A stretch of DNA of 64,000 nt from Janthinobacterium sp. (GTDB lineage Bacteria; Pseudomonadota; Gammaproteobacteria; Burkholderiales; Burkholderiaceae_D), in NCBI GenBank assembly GCA_003133225.1, contig PKWL01000095.1:118080-182079 (forward strand). The letters are read 5' to 3'. Positions 1 through 9,373 of this stretch are shown one piece after another. Position 1 is the stretch's first letter, and the number at the start of each line of letters is the position of its first letter. Made by a program: the position numbers and the translations under genes. The notes under the pieces are model-generated. The model was not told the origin of the DNA, searched no databases, and was given only the letters and a program-made list of their open reading frames with translations.

Positions 1-435
1 TCGCCCATGGTCAATTGGTGTGGCATGGTGAGGCACGACGCCGCCGCGCCCGTCCATCAGGTGGGAGTTCATTTTTATGGCGGGAAGATCGAGCAAGACC
101 CGATTGACCAGGCGCGCGGCATACTCGCGGCCGTCGACGTCGCATCGGGCAAGCTGCGCTGGAAGGTTGAAGCGCCGGCGCCCATGCTCGCCAACGTGAC
201 CGCCACCAGCGGTGGCGTGGTCTTCGCCGGCGACCTAAAGGGCACCTTGTACGCGGTGGATGCGGATAAGGGCGTGGTACTGCTGCGTTACGCGCTTGCC
301 GCATCGGCCGGCGGGGGCATCCTAACTTATGAAATTGACAATAAACAATATGTCGCAGCCATGTCCGGTTCCGTTTCCGCATTCTTCGGCGGCGGCAAGG
401 AGAGCGTTAAGCTCACTTTGCTGGCCCTGCCATAG
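1..435 (+). CDS. PQQ-dependent dehydrogenase, C-terminal fragment (5' end outside window)
   Basis: This is the last ~144 codons of a gene that is already open at base 1 and stops at TAG 433-435. It reads as the closing blades of a quinoprotein beta-propeller. A propeller docking-type blade contains VDVASGKLRWK, and a second contains GGVVFAGDLKGTLYAVDADKG, in the style of PQQ-dependent alcohol/methanol dehydrogenases. Such enzymes are periplasmic and oxidise alcohols or sugars, passing electrons to cytochrome c or ubiquinone. The substrate and any fused heme domain cannot be judged because the catalytic part lies upstream. No heme CxxCH motif follows before the stop. The family call is fairly safe; the exact enzyme is not. 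Confidence 0.75.
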   Translation, partial: SPMVNWCGMVRHDAAAPVHQVGVHFYGGKIEQDPIDQARGILAAVDVASGKLRWKVEAPAPMLANVTATSGGVVFAGDLKGTLYAVDADKGVVLLRYALAASAGGGILTYEIDNKQYVAAMSGSVSAFFGGGKESVKLTLLALP

Positions 436-676
436 CAGCTGGACTGGCGGCGAGGTTTGCCCGCTGCCGTCGTCTTTTTCCAAAGCTTCGCTGCGCCGGC
501 ATCGAAGCCCCCTTGCCCACGGCTGCTGACGCGGCCGGCACGCCCCTCTGTGCATCTTGGCGCCAATGGCGCACCGCTCTTCTGCGCGGCCCAGCAGGCG
601 CATAAAATCAAACAATATCGAGCGCGCCACCCGGCCCCGTTATAATTCGACCTCGTCTTTGTATTAGGCCTTTATC

Positions 677-1525
677 GTGTCCGACCGTCTAGCCGTATTG
701 CCACAGTACCTACTCCCGAAACTAGCCCTGACCAATCTCGCGGGGTGGATCGCCAGAGCCAAAGGCGGAGCCTTGACAACGCAATTGATCCGGTGGTTTG
801 TCGGGCGCTACGGCGTCGACATGGACGAGGCGCTCAATCCCGACCTCGCCAGTTATTCCAGCTTTAACGACTTTTTCACCCGCCCCCTGTGCGCGGACGC
901 GCGGCCGTTGGCGGCGGCCGATTACATCTGTCCTGTCGACGGGCGCATCAGCCAGTTCGGTGCGATCCAAGACGACCAAATCTACCAGGCCAAAGGCCAC
1001 AATTTCACGACCACGGCCCTAGTTGGCGGCGACAGGCGCCTTGCCGCCCAGTTCCGCCACGGCAATTTCGCCAATCTGTACCTGAGCCCGAAGGATTACC
1101 ACCGCATCCACATGCCTTGCGCTGGCCGCCTGACGCGGATGATCTACGTGCCGGGCGAGCTGTTTTCCGTGAACCCGACCACGGCGCGCGGCATCCCAGG
1201 TCTGTTTGCGCGCAACGAACGCGTGGTGTGCGCCTTTGACACCAAGGCCGGCCCGCTCGTGATGACGCTAGTGGGCGCGACCATCGTCGGCAGCATGGCG
1301 ACCGTCTGGCATGGCATCGTCAATCCGCCGCGCGCGCCCAAGATTTGCGAATGGACGTATGAGGACCAGAACATCACGCTCAAGCAAGGCGAAGAGATGG
1401 GCCGCTTTCTGCTTGGCTCCACCGTCGTCCTGCTGTTTCCAAAAGATATGCTGCAATTTAATCCCGCGTGGCATCCCGCTGGCAACGTCCGTCTGGGCCA
1501 GACGATGGCCAGCTGTAACTTGTAG
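677..1525 (+). CDS. psd: Phosphatidylserine decarboxylase proenzyme
   Basis: The 282-aa protein converts phosphatidylserine to phosphatidylethanolamine at the inner membrane. The proenzyme cleaves itself at a Gly-Ser bond to form a pyruvoyl group. That bond is visible in the LGST motif near the C-terminus (FLLGSTVVLLF). The family's Asp (CPVDGRISQFG) and His (LSPKDYHRIHMP) segments are also present, and FNDFFTRPL near the N-terminus is typical. Length matches E. coli-type Psd. The chosen start is GTG at 677, giving MSDRLAVLPQ, which is the usual N-terminus; no better ATG lies in frame. It stands alone between the dehydrogenase tail and a convergent LysR gene. Confidence 0.96.
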   Translation: MSDRLAVLPQYLLPKLALTNLAGWIARAKGGALTTQLIRWFVGRYGVDMDEALNPDLASYSSFNDFFTRPLCADARPLAAADYICPVDGRISQFGAIQDDQIYQAKGHNFTTTALVGGDRRLAAQFRHGNFANLYLSPKDYHRIHMPCAGRLTRMIYVPGELFSVNPTTARGIPGLFARNERVVCAFDTKAGPLVMTLVGATIVGSMATVWHGIVNPPRAPKICEWTYEDQNITLKQGEEMGRFLLGSTVVLLFPKDMLQFNPAWHPAGNVRLGQTMASCNL

Positions 1526-1543
1526 ACAGCGCCGCTCGCTCTC

Positions 1544-2455
1544 CTAAAACCCGCGCTCGCCACTTTCGCTGCAGCTTCGTTCCATCAAATCGAGGAAGGC
1601 GCGGGTCTTGGCCGGCATCAGGCGCCGGCCCGGAAAAACGGCCCAGCCCGTCATCGATGGCATGCTCCAATCCGGCAAGACTCTGACCAACTCCCCCGTT
1701 TTTACGTACGGCGCTGCAAACAAATCGGAACTCGCCGCAATGCCGGCGCCGGTGGAAGCCATGCGCACGAGCACATCTAGGGAATTGGCGATCATGCGGC
1801 CCGGAACCTTGCGCTCCCATCGGCTTTTTCCCCGTATTAGCACCCATAGCGGCTCGGCCGCGCCGCGCCGCTGCATGCAAAGCAGATCGTGTTTCAGCAA
1901 GTCATCAGGTTGTTCTGGCAAGCCACGCACACTCGTATAGCCGGGCGCTGCATACAAGCCCATGGTGGTGAGCGCAACGCGCCGCGCGGCGAGGGTCGAA
2001 TCGTCAGGCATATCGCCCATGCGAATAGCGAGGTCGAAGTTTTCGGCCACCAAATCGACCCGCCGCGGCGACAGATCGAGCTCCAGGGAGATCGCCGGAT
2101 ACCGCTTCAGAAATTGAGCGAACACCGGCCCCATCGCCAGATTGGCAAAATCACCAGGCAGCGAAATACGCAGTCGGCCGCTCGGTTCGAGCTGGCGGTG
2201 CTGCACCAAAGCGCCTGCCGCCTCCACTTCTTCGACCACCTTGCGGGCGTGATCGAGCAAACTGGCGCCGAACTCGGTGAGCGCCAGTTTGCGGGTCGTA
2301 CGCTGCAGCAATCGTTCCCCCAGCACGGCTTCGAGCATGGCCATGCGGCGCGAGACGGTCGACTTTGGCAATCCGACGCGGGCGGCGGCAAGAGTGAAGC
2401 TGCCGCACTCGACGATGCGGGCAAACAGCAAGAGGTCACTGGGATCGAGGTCCAT
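1544..2455 (-). CDS. LysR-family transcriptional regulator
   Basis: The 303-aa protein has an N-terminal winged HTH (about residues 5-62, FARIVECGSFTLAAARVGLPKS) and a C-terminal LysR substrate-binding domain (about 90-295). I start it at ATG 2453-2455 (MDLDPSDLLLF), the normal LysR N-terminus; the frame stays open ~30 codons further, but that stretch does not look like protein. It is transcribed away from the azoreductase-pirin genes with about 104 bp between starts. This is the classic layout in which a LysR regulator controls its divergent neighbours and itself. The inducer is unknown; electrophiles or quinones are plausible given the neighbours, by inference only. Confidence 0.93.
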   Translation of the reverse strand: MDLDPSDLLLFARIVECGSFTLAAARVGLPKSTVSRRMAMLEAVLGERLLQRTTRKLALTEFGASLLDHARKVVEEVEAAGALVQHRQLEPSGRLRISLPGDFANLAMGPVFAQFLKRYPAISLELDLSPRRVDLVAENFDLAIRMGDMPDDSTLAARRVALTTMGLYAAPGYTSVRGLPEQPDDLLKHDLLCMQRRGAAEPLWVLIRGKSRWERKVPGRMIANSLDVLVRMASTGAGIAASSDLFAAPYVKTGELVRVLPDWSMPSMTGWAVFPGRRLMPAKTRAFLDLMERSCSESGERGF

Positions 2456-2559
2456 CGTATTATTCCACTGGCTGATTAATGTTATCCATTTTAGCGTCTT
2501 CTGCATTGATTTTGGAACTGTTAAAGTAAACTCCATCCAACCACTCACGGAGATACAAG

Positions 2560-3159
2560 ATGAATATTCTGCAGATTAATTCCAGTGCCCGCAGCACCGG
2601 CTCTGAATCGACCCGGCTGGCCGACGCCATCGTCGCCCGCCTCACTGGCAACACCACCGCCGTCAAGGTGATCCGCCGCGATCTGGCGAGCCAGCCGCAT
2701 CCGATCATCGACGAAGCCACCTTGAAGGCGCTCGCCACGGCGCCCGACCAGCGCAGCGCGCAGCAAGCTCTCCGGGTGGCCTTGGACGATGCTTTGATCG
2801 CCGACGTGCAAGCGGCCGATGTCCTCGTGCTGGGCGTGCCGATGTACAACTTTGGCATGACTGTCCAGCTGAAGAGCTGGTTCGATGCAATTGCCCGGGC
2901 GCAAGTTACTTTTCGCTACACCGAAGCCGGCCCTGAAGGTTTGCTCAAGAACAAAAAGGTCTATGTCGCCTTGGCCCGCGGCGGCGTGCACCGCGGCGGC
3001 GCCAGCGACAGCCAGGTACCCCATCTGAAAACGCTGCTGGGATTTCTCGGCATGACGGACGTCCAATTCATCTACGCCGAAGGCATGGGCTACGGTCCGG
3101 AAGCGGTGCTGCGCGCCCAAGCCGACGCCGAAGCGCAAATTAACGCCGTACTCGCGTAA
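2560..3159 (+). CDS. azoR: FMN-dependent NADH-azoreductase
   Basis: The 199-aa flavodoxin-fold protein matches AzoR in length and motifs: N-terminal [11 protein letters not shown] phosphate/FMN loop, [17 protein letters not shown] around the flavin site, and [10 protein letters not shown] later. The family reduces azo compounds and quinones by two-electron transfer from NADH and protects against thiol-reactive electrophiles in the cytoplasm. A good ribosome site (CGGAGA) precedes ATG 2560. A pirin gene follows after 34 bp, probably in the same operon, and the divergent LysR gene at 2455 is the likely regulator. AzoR-pirin-LysR sets in proteobacteria commonly belong to quinone/electrophile responses. 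Confidence 0.94.
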   Translation: MNILQINSSARSTGSESTRLADAIVARLTGNTTAVKVIRRDLASQPHPIIDEATLKALATAPDQRSAQQALRVALDDALIADVQAADVLVLGVPMYNFGMTVQLKSWFDAIARAQVTFRYTEAGPEGLLKNKKVYVALARGGVHRGGASDSQVPHLKTLLGFLGMTDVQFIYAEGMGYGPEAVLRAQADAEAQINAVLA

Positions 3160-3193
3160 GGCGCGAAACGGGCCTGACACCAGGAGACTCGTC

Positions 3194-4072
3194 ATGACAC
3201 AAACTCAAATCCTTCCATCGGATCGGGTGCAGCATGGGCGCAGCATCGAGCGCGTGATTAGCGGCCAGGCCGTGATGGATGGCGCCGGCGTCAAGATCAA
3301 TCGGATATTGACGCAAGGGCTACAGCGCCGCCTCGACCCGTTCTTGATGTTCGATGCGTTCGGCAGCGACCAGGCGCACGACTATATCGCAGGCTTTCCC
3401 GAGCACCCGCACCGCGGTTTTGAGACGGTCTCTTACATGATCGCCGGACGCATGCGGCATAAGGACAGCGCCGGCCATGAGGGCTTGCTCAGCGGCGGCA
3501 GCGTGCAGTGGATGACGGCCGGGCGCGGCGTGATCCACTCGGAAATGCCGGAGCAGGAGGCGGGCGTGATGGAAGGTTTTCAGCTGTGGCTGAACCTGCC
3601 TGCGCGCGACAAACTGTGCCAACCTTGGTATCGCGACTTTACGCATGAGCAGCTGCCACGCTTTACCACCGAGCACGGGGCCATGGTGCTCGTGATTGCT
3701 GGCAGCAGCCATGGGGTGGAAGGAGCTGTGCGGCGCCAAGTCACGGAGCCCCTTTACCTCGACATCGATTTGCCGGCCGGGGCGACGTTTAGCCAGGCAC
3801 TGCCGGAAGGGCATAACGCCTTCATTCACGTCTTCCGCGGCGCCGTCAGCATCGGCGAAAAGGCAGTGCCGAGCTCGCGCATGGCGATCCTGGGCAACAC
3901 GGCCGGCACTGACGGCGTGCACATCCACGCCACCGAGGCGAGCCGGGTACTCCTCCTATGCGGGCGTCCGCTAAACGAGCCGATTGCGCAATATGGCCCG
4001 TTCGTGATGAACACGCAAGCTGAGATAAGCGAAGCGATCAAGGATTTCCGCGAAGGCCGCCTAGGCGAATAA
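3194..4072 (+). CDS. Pirin family protein
   Basis: The 292-aa bicupin protein has the pirin N-terminal metal site: HPHRGFETV, HKDS, and GRGVIHSEMP, which supply the usual three His and one Glu ligands. A C-terminal pirin domain spans about residues 180-280. Bacterial pirins bind Fe or Zn; some, such as YhhW, have quercetinase activity, and others modulate partner enzymes. The ribosome site AGGAG lies 7 bp before ATG 3194. It follows azoR by 34 bp and is probably co-transcribed with it, which suggests a role in dealing with quinones or flavonoid-like electrophiles. The substrate is inference. Confidence 0.93.
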   Translation: MTQTQILPSDRVQHGRSIERVISGQAVMDGAGVKINRILTQGLQRRLDPFLMFDAFGSDQAHDYIAGFPEHPHRGFETVSYMIAGRMRHKDSAGHEGLLSGGSVQWMTAGRGVIHSEMPEQEAGVMEGFQLWLNLPARDKLCQPWYRDFTHEQLPRFTTEHGAMVLVIAGSSHGVEGAVRRQVTEPLYLDIDLPAGATFSQALPEGHNAFIHVFRGAVSIGEKAVPSSRMAILGNTAGTDGVHIHATEASRVLLLCGRPLNEPIAQYGPFVMNTQAEISEAIKDFREGRLGE

Positions 4073-4170
4073 AAAAACCGATGGCCGTGCGCGGCGTCGG
4101 CAAAGGGGCCCCGCCATTGCTGCCGGCAATACGGCAAGCACAGGCGGCAAGAAGCAGCTAAAATCAAGAC

Positions 4171-4716
4171 ATGGCTACCTCTTTCATCGCGTGGCTCAAG
4201 TACTTGAGCCGAATCTGCGGCTTCGACAGCATCGATTCGTTCCCGCCAGGCCACCGGTACGCGCGCACGGCTTGGAACGGCGCCTATTTTGACATCGCCT
4301 CGGACATGAAACCAGACGAAATCGAGCGCAGGCTTTGCGCTGCGATCGCCAACACGCCCACCGTTTTCGGCTACATCACGAACCCGACCCCGCGCATGCA
4401 AAGAGCCCTGTTCTGCGTGCTTGACGAGCGCGTGCGCAGCAAGGGCAATGCGGACGAGTTGCTGCGCCTGCTAATTGATGCCTATCGCAGCCCGCATATC
4501 CGGGAGGCCATTCCCGGCCTGCGCGCGGCCATCATGGCTACCGAGCTAGACGAGACGGGCGCACGGCTACGCAGCGTCCTGGGCTTCCTAGCGCAGATGG
4601 AGGCGCCATTCGATGTCATCGAGCTCGCGGCCCCGACGACTCAGACGTTGGACGTCATTAACGGCGCGGCGGCAGCGCCTGACCAGGGCGACGCCCGACA
4701 GGAATGGACGCCATGA
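4171..4716 (+). CDS. Hypothetical protein, coupled to the downstream aspartoacylase-family gene
   Basis: The 181-aa protein is not recognised. It appears soluble, with no signal peptide or membrane segment, and is largely helical with many Arg/Glu/Leu residues. A central part (about 45-140) could be an all-helical domain; the last ~25 residues are low-complexity (AAAAPDQGDARQEWTP). Its TGA stop at 4714-4716 overlaps the next gene's ATG at 4713 as ATGA, so the two genes are translationally coupled. It starts at ATG 4171 and has no strong Shine-Dalgarno sequence. The tight coupling argues it is a real gene with a function linked to the hydrolase, but what that is cannot be said. Confidence 0.7.
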   Translation: MATSFIAWLKYLSRICGFDSIDSFPPGHRYARTAWNGAYFDIASDMKPDEIERRLCAAIANTPTVFGYITNPTPRMQRALFCVLDERVRSKGNADELLRLLIDAYRSPHIREAIPGLRAAIMATELDETGARLRSVLGFLAQMEAPFDVIELAAPTTQTLDVINGAAAAPDQGDARQEWTP

Positions 4717-5666
4717 GCAGCCGGTTGCATTTCAAATCCGTCCATTACGAGGGCCAAACGGGCGGCCCGCGCGTGATCATCCTGGGCGCCGTACACGGCA
4801 ACGAAACCTGCGGCACCAAGGCCATCTTGCGCGTGATGGCGCAGCTTGACAGCGGTGCATTGTGCCTCGCCGCCGGCAGCCTCACTTTGGTGCCGGTCGC
4901 CAATCCTCTGGCCTACGCCCTTGGCAAGCGCGACGGCGAACGCAACCTCAACCGCAGCCTGTTCCCGAAAGACCATCCGCTTAACTTTGAAGACCGCATC
5001 GCCAACTGGCTGTGCCCCCTGCTGGCACAACATGAGGTGCTGCTCGACCTCCATTCCTTCGCTGCCAGCAGTGAGGCGTTTGTGATGGTTGGCCCGCGCG
5101 ACAACAGGGGCCCCCTGGAACCGTTTGCGCGCGAGGCGCAAGAACGCGCCTGGGCGCGCCGGCTCGGCGTGCGCCGCTTTGTCGATGGCTGGCTCCCCAC
5201 CCACGCCGAGGGCGTGCAGCGGCGCACGCCAAGCGGCGGCGACAGCGCGGCGATGATCGATTACGGCATGGGCACCACGGAATATCTACGCTCGAGGGGA
5301 GGATACGCCTTGACGCTCGAATGCGGACAGCATGACGCTCCGGGCGCGCCCGAATTGGCCTACGGGGCGATCGTGAATACCCTCGCCTTCCTCGGCATGA
5401 TCGCGGCCGCGGCGGCGGCGCCGGTGGCGGCAGCGGACATGGAGGCAATTAGCATGGTCGCGGTGCACGACAAAATGGGTGCGCACGACGTATTTAGCCG
5501 CAACTGGGTCAGTTTCGAGCGCGTGCAAAAAGGTGACGAGATCGGCAAGCGCGCCGACGGCTCGCCCGTTCGCGCCGAATTCGACGGCCGCATCCTTTTC
5601 CCCGATCCCATGGCTGCGCCTGGCCATGAATGGTATTACCTGGCCAAAACCAATCCGTCGTTTTAG
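4713..5666 (+). CDS. Succinylglutamate desuccinylase/aspartoacylase family zinc carboxypeptidase-like hydrolase
   Basis: The 317-aa protein has the M14-like zinc site of the AstE/AspA family: GAVHGNETCG gives the first His and Glu (HxxE), and LLDLHSFAAS supplies the later His. A C-terminal barrel segment (about 245-317, with EFDGRILFPDP) is typical of family members that end in a small beta domain. The family cleaves N-acyl amino acids or related amides. The ATG at 4713 is chosen over ATG 4704, because AGGAA lies 8 bp upstream and the start overlaps the previous stop as ATGA. The true substrate is unknown; there are no ast-pathway genes nearby, so arginine succinyltransferase catabolism is not supported. 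Confidence 0.88.
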   Translation: MSSRLHFKSVHYEGQTGGPRVIILGAVHGNETCGTKAILRVMAQLDSGALCLAAGSLTLVPVANPLAYALGKRDGERNLNRSLFPKDHPLNFEDRIANWLCPLLAQHEVLLDLHSFAASSEAFVMVGPRDNRGPLEPFAREAQERAWARRLGVRRFVDGWLPTHAEGVQRRTPSGGDSAAMIDYGMGTTEYLRSRGGYALTLECGQHDAPGAPELAYGAIVNTLAFLGMIAAAAAAPVAAADMEAISMVAVHDKMGAHDVFSRNWVSFERVQKGDEIGKRADGSPVRAEFDGRILFPDPMAAPGHEWYYLAKTNPSF

Positions 5667-5877
5667 GCACTGCGCGCATCAGCCGATGCAACGCCGGGCC
5701 CCGACCCAGCCGCCCGGGCCGCCACTGTGCGCGAACCGGGCCGGGCCCTAGGATCGGGAGTCGATCCCTGGCGCCACCGGCAGATTTGCCGCGCGTCGTT
5801 TATAATTTCATCATGGGTCTGCGTTTTCGCATTTTTTATGCCCGCTGTTATTTCTACTTTGCTGATTGCGAGCACTT

Positions 5878-6705
5878 ATGTCTTCTATTTCCATTAAGAC
5901 CCCGGCTGATATCGAAGGCATGCGGGTCGCCGGCCGCCTCGGCGCCGACGTGCTCGATTACATCACGCCGTTCGTGCGAGCAGGCGTTACCACTGGCGAA
6001 CTCGACCGCCTGTGCCATGAATATATGATCAACGTCCAAGGTACCATCCCGGCCCCCCTCAATTACTGTCCTCCCGGCTATACCCCATTCCCGAAAGCGA
6101 TTTGCACCTCGGTCAACGATGTGATCTGCCACGGCATTCCGGGCGATAAGGTACTCAAGAGCGGTGACGTCGTCAATCTTGACATCACCGTGATCAAGGA
6201 TGGCTACCATGGCGACACCAGCCGCATGTTTTTTGTCGGCGAGCCGTCGATTCTGGCGCGGCGCTTGTCGGCAATCACTTTCGAATGCATGTGGCTGGGC
6301 ATCGCCAAGATCAAGCCGGGCGCGCATCTGGGCGACATTGGCCATGTGATCCAGCAGCACGCCGAAAAAGCAGGCTACAGCGTCGTACGCGAATTTTGCG
6401 GCCACGGCATCGGCAAGGTTTTCCACGAAGAGCCGCAAGTGTTGCATTATGGCCGTCCCAACACGCTGGAAAAGTTGCAAGCGGGCATGATCTTCACGGT
6501 GGAACCGATGATCAACGCCGGCCGCCGCGAGATCCGCGAAATGGGCGACGGCTGGACCATCAAGACCAAGGACCATAGCTTGTCGGCGCAGTGGGAACAT
6601 ACGGTGCTGGTCACCGAGACCGGCTATGAAGTGCTTACGGTCTCGCCCATGATGCCGCCGCCACCGCCATTCATTGCTGCCAGTTTGCCCAGCGTGCTCG
6701 CCTAA
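5878..6705 (+). CDS. map: Methionine aminopeptidase, type I
   Basis: The 275-aa cytosolic metallo-enzyme removes the N-terminal Met from nascent proteins. The metal ligands of the family are visible: two Asp in VVNLDITV and GYHGDTSRMF, His in CGHGIGKVFHE, and Glu in MIFTVEPMI plus the terminal EHTVLVT. The start is ATG 5878 (MSSISIKTPADIEGMR), the canonical N-terminus; an upstream in-frame TTG at 5866 is less likely. The C-terminus carries ~20 extra residues rich in Pro (MPPPPPFIAA), slightly longer than E. coli Map (264 aa). glnD begins 6 bp after the stop, so the two are co-transcribed. Confidence 0.97.
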   Translation: MSSISIKTPADIEGMRVAGRLGADVLDYITPFVRAGVTTGELDRLCHEYMINVQGTIPAPLNYCPPGYTPFPKAICTSVNDVICHGIPGDKVLKSGDVVNLDITVIKDGYHGDTSRMFFVGEPSILARRLSAITFECMWLGIAKIKPGAHLGDIGHVIQQHAEKAGYSVVREFCGHGIGKVFHEEPQVLHYGRPNTLEKLQAGMIFTVEPMINAGRREIREMGDGWTIKTKDHSLSAQWEHTVLVTETGYEVLTVSPMMPPPPPFIAASLPSVLA

Positions 6706-6711
6706 GCTCGT

Positions 6712-9294
6712 ATGCCTTACGCCGCCATCAAGAAGCAATTTCAAGAGCAGCTCAAGCAACAACTAAAAGCCGACCGTCAGCGCATCATCGCGGCCTTTCA
6801 AGAAGATGGCAAGCCCGAAAAATTCCTGCGCAATTTGCGCCGCAGCGTCGATGCGGCGCTCACTGCCGCGTGGCAGGCGGCCCATTTGCCTTCCACCACC
6901 GCGCTGATCGGTGTCGGCGGTTACGGCCGCGGCGAGCTCTACCCCTATTCCGACGTCGACCTATTGATCCTGCTTAGCGGCGCACCCGATGCCGCCACCC
7001 AGGATAAGCTCGAACACCTAGTTCAGCTGTTGTGGGACCTGGGCCTGGAAATCGGGCATAGCATCCGCACCGTCGATGAATGCTTGGATGAGTCCAAAGC
7101 CGATATCACCGTGCAAACGAGTTTACTGGAAGCGCGCCTCGTGTGCGGCGACCCAGCCCTCTTCGCCCAGCTGCAAAAACGTTATCAGGCAGCGCTCGAC
7201 GCGCAGGTTTTTTTCCAGGCCAAGACAGCCGAGATGCGCCAGCGACACGTCAAATACGAAGACACCGCCTTCAGTCTGGAGCCCAATTGCAAGGAAAGCC
7301 CGGGCGGCTTGCGTGACCTGCAGGTCATTTTATGGGTCGCCAAGGCGGCCGGCCTGGCAAATTCCTGGCCCAAGTTCGCTATCCGCGGCCTCATCACGCA
7401 AACCGAGGCGCGCCAATTGATGGAAAAAGAGCGTGCGTTTAAGGATATTCGCGTGCGCCTGCACTTGCATGCCGGACGGCGCGAAGACCGCCTCGTGTTC
7501 GACGTCCAGACGGCAATCGCGGAATCGATCGGCTTACATTCGACGGGCGAAGGTATCAACCAGCGGCGCGCCAGCGAAATTTTGATGCAGCGTTATTACC
7601 GGGCCGCCAAAGTGGTCACCCAGCTAAATACCATCTTGCTGCAAAACATCGAAGCGCAGCTGTTCCCGCAACCCTACGCCGCGCTACCGATCAATCCGCG
7701 CTTTAATGAAGTCAACGGCCTAATTGACATCAGTGCCGATGACACGTTTGAAAAAGACCCGTCCGCCATACTGGAAATCTTCGTCTTGATGACCGAGCAC
7801 CCGAACCTGAAGGGCATGACGGCGCGGGCGACGCGGTCCTTGTGGCACACGCGTTTTCTAATTGATGCGCCATTCCGCCAGGATCCGGTCAATCGCGCCC
7901 TGTTCATGCGCATCTTGCAAGCGCCGACCGGCGTCCTTCATGCGCTGCGCCGCATGAACGATTTAAGCGTGCTGGGGCGTTACCTGCCGAACTTCAGGCG
8001 CATCGTCGGCCTGATGCAGCACGACCTGTTCCACGTGTATACGGTCGACCAGCACATCCTCATGGTGGTGCGCAATATGCGCCGTTTTACGATGCCCGAA
8101 CATGCCCACGAATACCCGTTTTGCAGCCAGTTGATGGCCAACTTTGCGCAACCGTGGCTGTTGTATGTGAGTGCGCTGTTCCATGACATCGCCAAGGGCC
8201 GCGGCGGCGACCACTCGCAACTAGGTACGGTCGACGCTGCCCAATTTTGCGCCGAACATGGCATGAGTGCGGACGAAACCGAACTGGTCGTGTTCCTGGT
8301 CGAAAACCATTTGAACATGTCGCACGTGGCACAAAAACAGGACTTGTCCGATCCGGACGTGATCGAGTCGTTTGCAAAATTGGTCAAAGATGAGCGCCGC
8401 CTGACGGCGCTCTATCTGCTGACGGTGGCCGACATCCGCGGCACCAGCCCAAAAGTATGGAATGCCTGGAAGGGCAAGCTGCTGGAAGACCTGTATCGCA
8501 CCACCTTGCGCGTGTTGGGAGGCGAACCGCATTCAACCGACCGCGAGCTGAAAAACCGCCAGCACGAAGCACTCGCCACCTTGCGCCTGTACGGCTTGCC
8601 GGACGACGCCCACGAGGCACTCTGGCAGCAGCTCGATATGGCCTATTTCCTGCGCCACGACGCCTCTGACATCGCCTGGCAAACACGCTCGCTGTACGAT
8701 CGTCTCAACAGCGTCAAGCCGGTGGTGAAATGCCGCCTGGCCCCGATCGGCGAAGGCTTGCAGGTGGCTGTCTACAGCGCCGACCGGCCCGATTTGTTCG
8801 CGCGCATCTGCAGCTATTTCGAGCGCAAGAATTTTAGCATCCTGGATGCTAAAATTCACACGACTAAAAACGGTTACGCGCTCGATTCGTTCCTTGTCAC
8901 CGAGCAAAGCTTCGCCAAGAGTTACCGTGACATCATCAGCCTGATTGAACACGAATTGACCGAATTGCTGCAATCGCAAACGGCCTTGGCCGCTCCCAGC
9001 CAGGGCCGCTTGTCGCGCCTGTCGCGCACATTTCCGATCCAGCCGACGGTCGACCTGCGGCCCGACGAGCGCGGCCAATATTATCTGCTGTCAGTGGCGG
9101 CGAACGACCGTACCGGCCTGCTGTACGCGATCGCCAACGTGCTTACCAAGTACAAGATCAACGTGCATACGGCCAAAATCATGACTCTGGGCGAGCGCGT
9201 CGAAGACGTGTTTCTCGTCGACGGCGACGTGCTCAACAACGCGCGCAGCCAGATCCAACTGGAAACCGATTTATTAGATGCACTCAAGGTCTAA
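6712..9294 (+). CDS. glnD: Bifunctional [protein-PII] uridylyltransferase/uridylyl-removing enzyme GlnD
   Basis: The 860-aa enzyme senses glutamine and adds or removes UMP on PII proteins, thereby setting nitrogen status. Domain order is clear: a nucleotidyltransferase domain with GVGGYGRGELYPYSDVD (residues ~67-83, metal Asp81 and Asp83); a linker; an HD hydrolase domain with LFHDIAKGRGGDHSQLG near the middle; and two C-terminal ACT domains (ADRPDLFARICSYF at about 687-700, and NDRTGLLYAIANVL near 800), which bind glutamine. All activity motifs are intact. It lies 6 bp after map, the usual proteobacterial neighbour. No PII gene is in the window. Confidence 0.98.
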   Translation: MPYAAIKKQFQEQLKQQLKADRQRIIAAFQEDGKPEKFLRNLRRSVDAALTAAWQAAHLPSTTALIGVGGYGRGELYPYSDVDLLILLSGAPDAATQDKLEHLVQLLWDLGLEIGHSIRTVDECLDESKADITVQTSLLEARLVCGDPALFAQLQKRYQAALDAQVFFQAKTAEMRQRHVKYEDTAFSLEPNCKESPGGLRDLQVILWVAKAAGLANSWPKFAIRGLITQTEARQLMEKERAFKDIRVRLHLHAGRREDRLVFDVQTAIAESIGLHSTGEGINQRRASEILMQRYYRAAKVVTQLNTILLQNIEAQLFPQPYAALPINPRFNEVNGLIDISADDTFEKDPSAILEIFVLMTEHPNLKGMTARATRSLWHTRFLIDAPFRQDPVNRALFMRILQAPTGVLHALRRMNDLSVLGRYLPNFRRIVGLMQHDLFHVYTVDQHILMVVRNMRRFTMPEHAHEYPFCSQLMANFAQPWLLYVSALFHDIAKGRGGDHSQLGTVDAAQFCAEHGMSADETELVVFLVENHLNMSHVAQKQDLSDPDVIESFAKLVKDERRLTALYLLTVADIRGTSPKVWNAWKGKLLEDLYRTTLRVLGGEPHSTDRELKNRQHEALATLRLYGLPDDAHEALWQQLDMAYFLRHDASDIAWQTRSLYDRLNSVKPVVKCRLAPIGEGLQVAVYSADRPDLFARICSYFERKNFSILDAKIHTTKNGYALDSFLVTEQSFAKSYRDIISLIEHELTELLQSQTALAAPSQGRLSRLSRTFPIQPTVDLRPDERGQYYLLSVAANDRTGLLYAIANVLTKYKINVHTAKIMTLGERVEDVFLVDGDVLNNARSQIQLETDLLDALKV

Positions 9295-9373
9295 ACCAAA
9301 CGGCGCGTGCCCCCAATTCCCGCCACCCGTTTGCAGGGCTGGGCGCACCGCCTACACGCATACGAAGGCCAAC

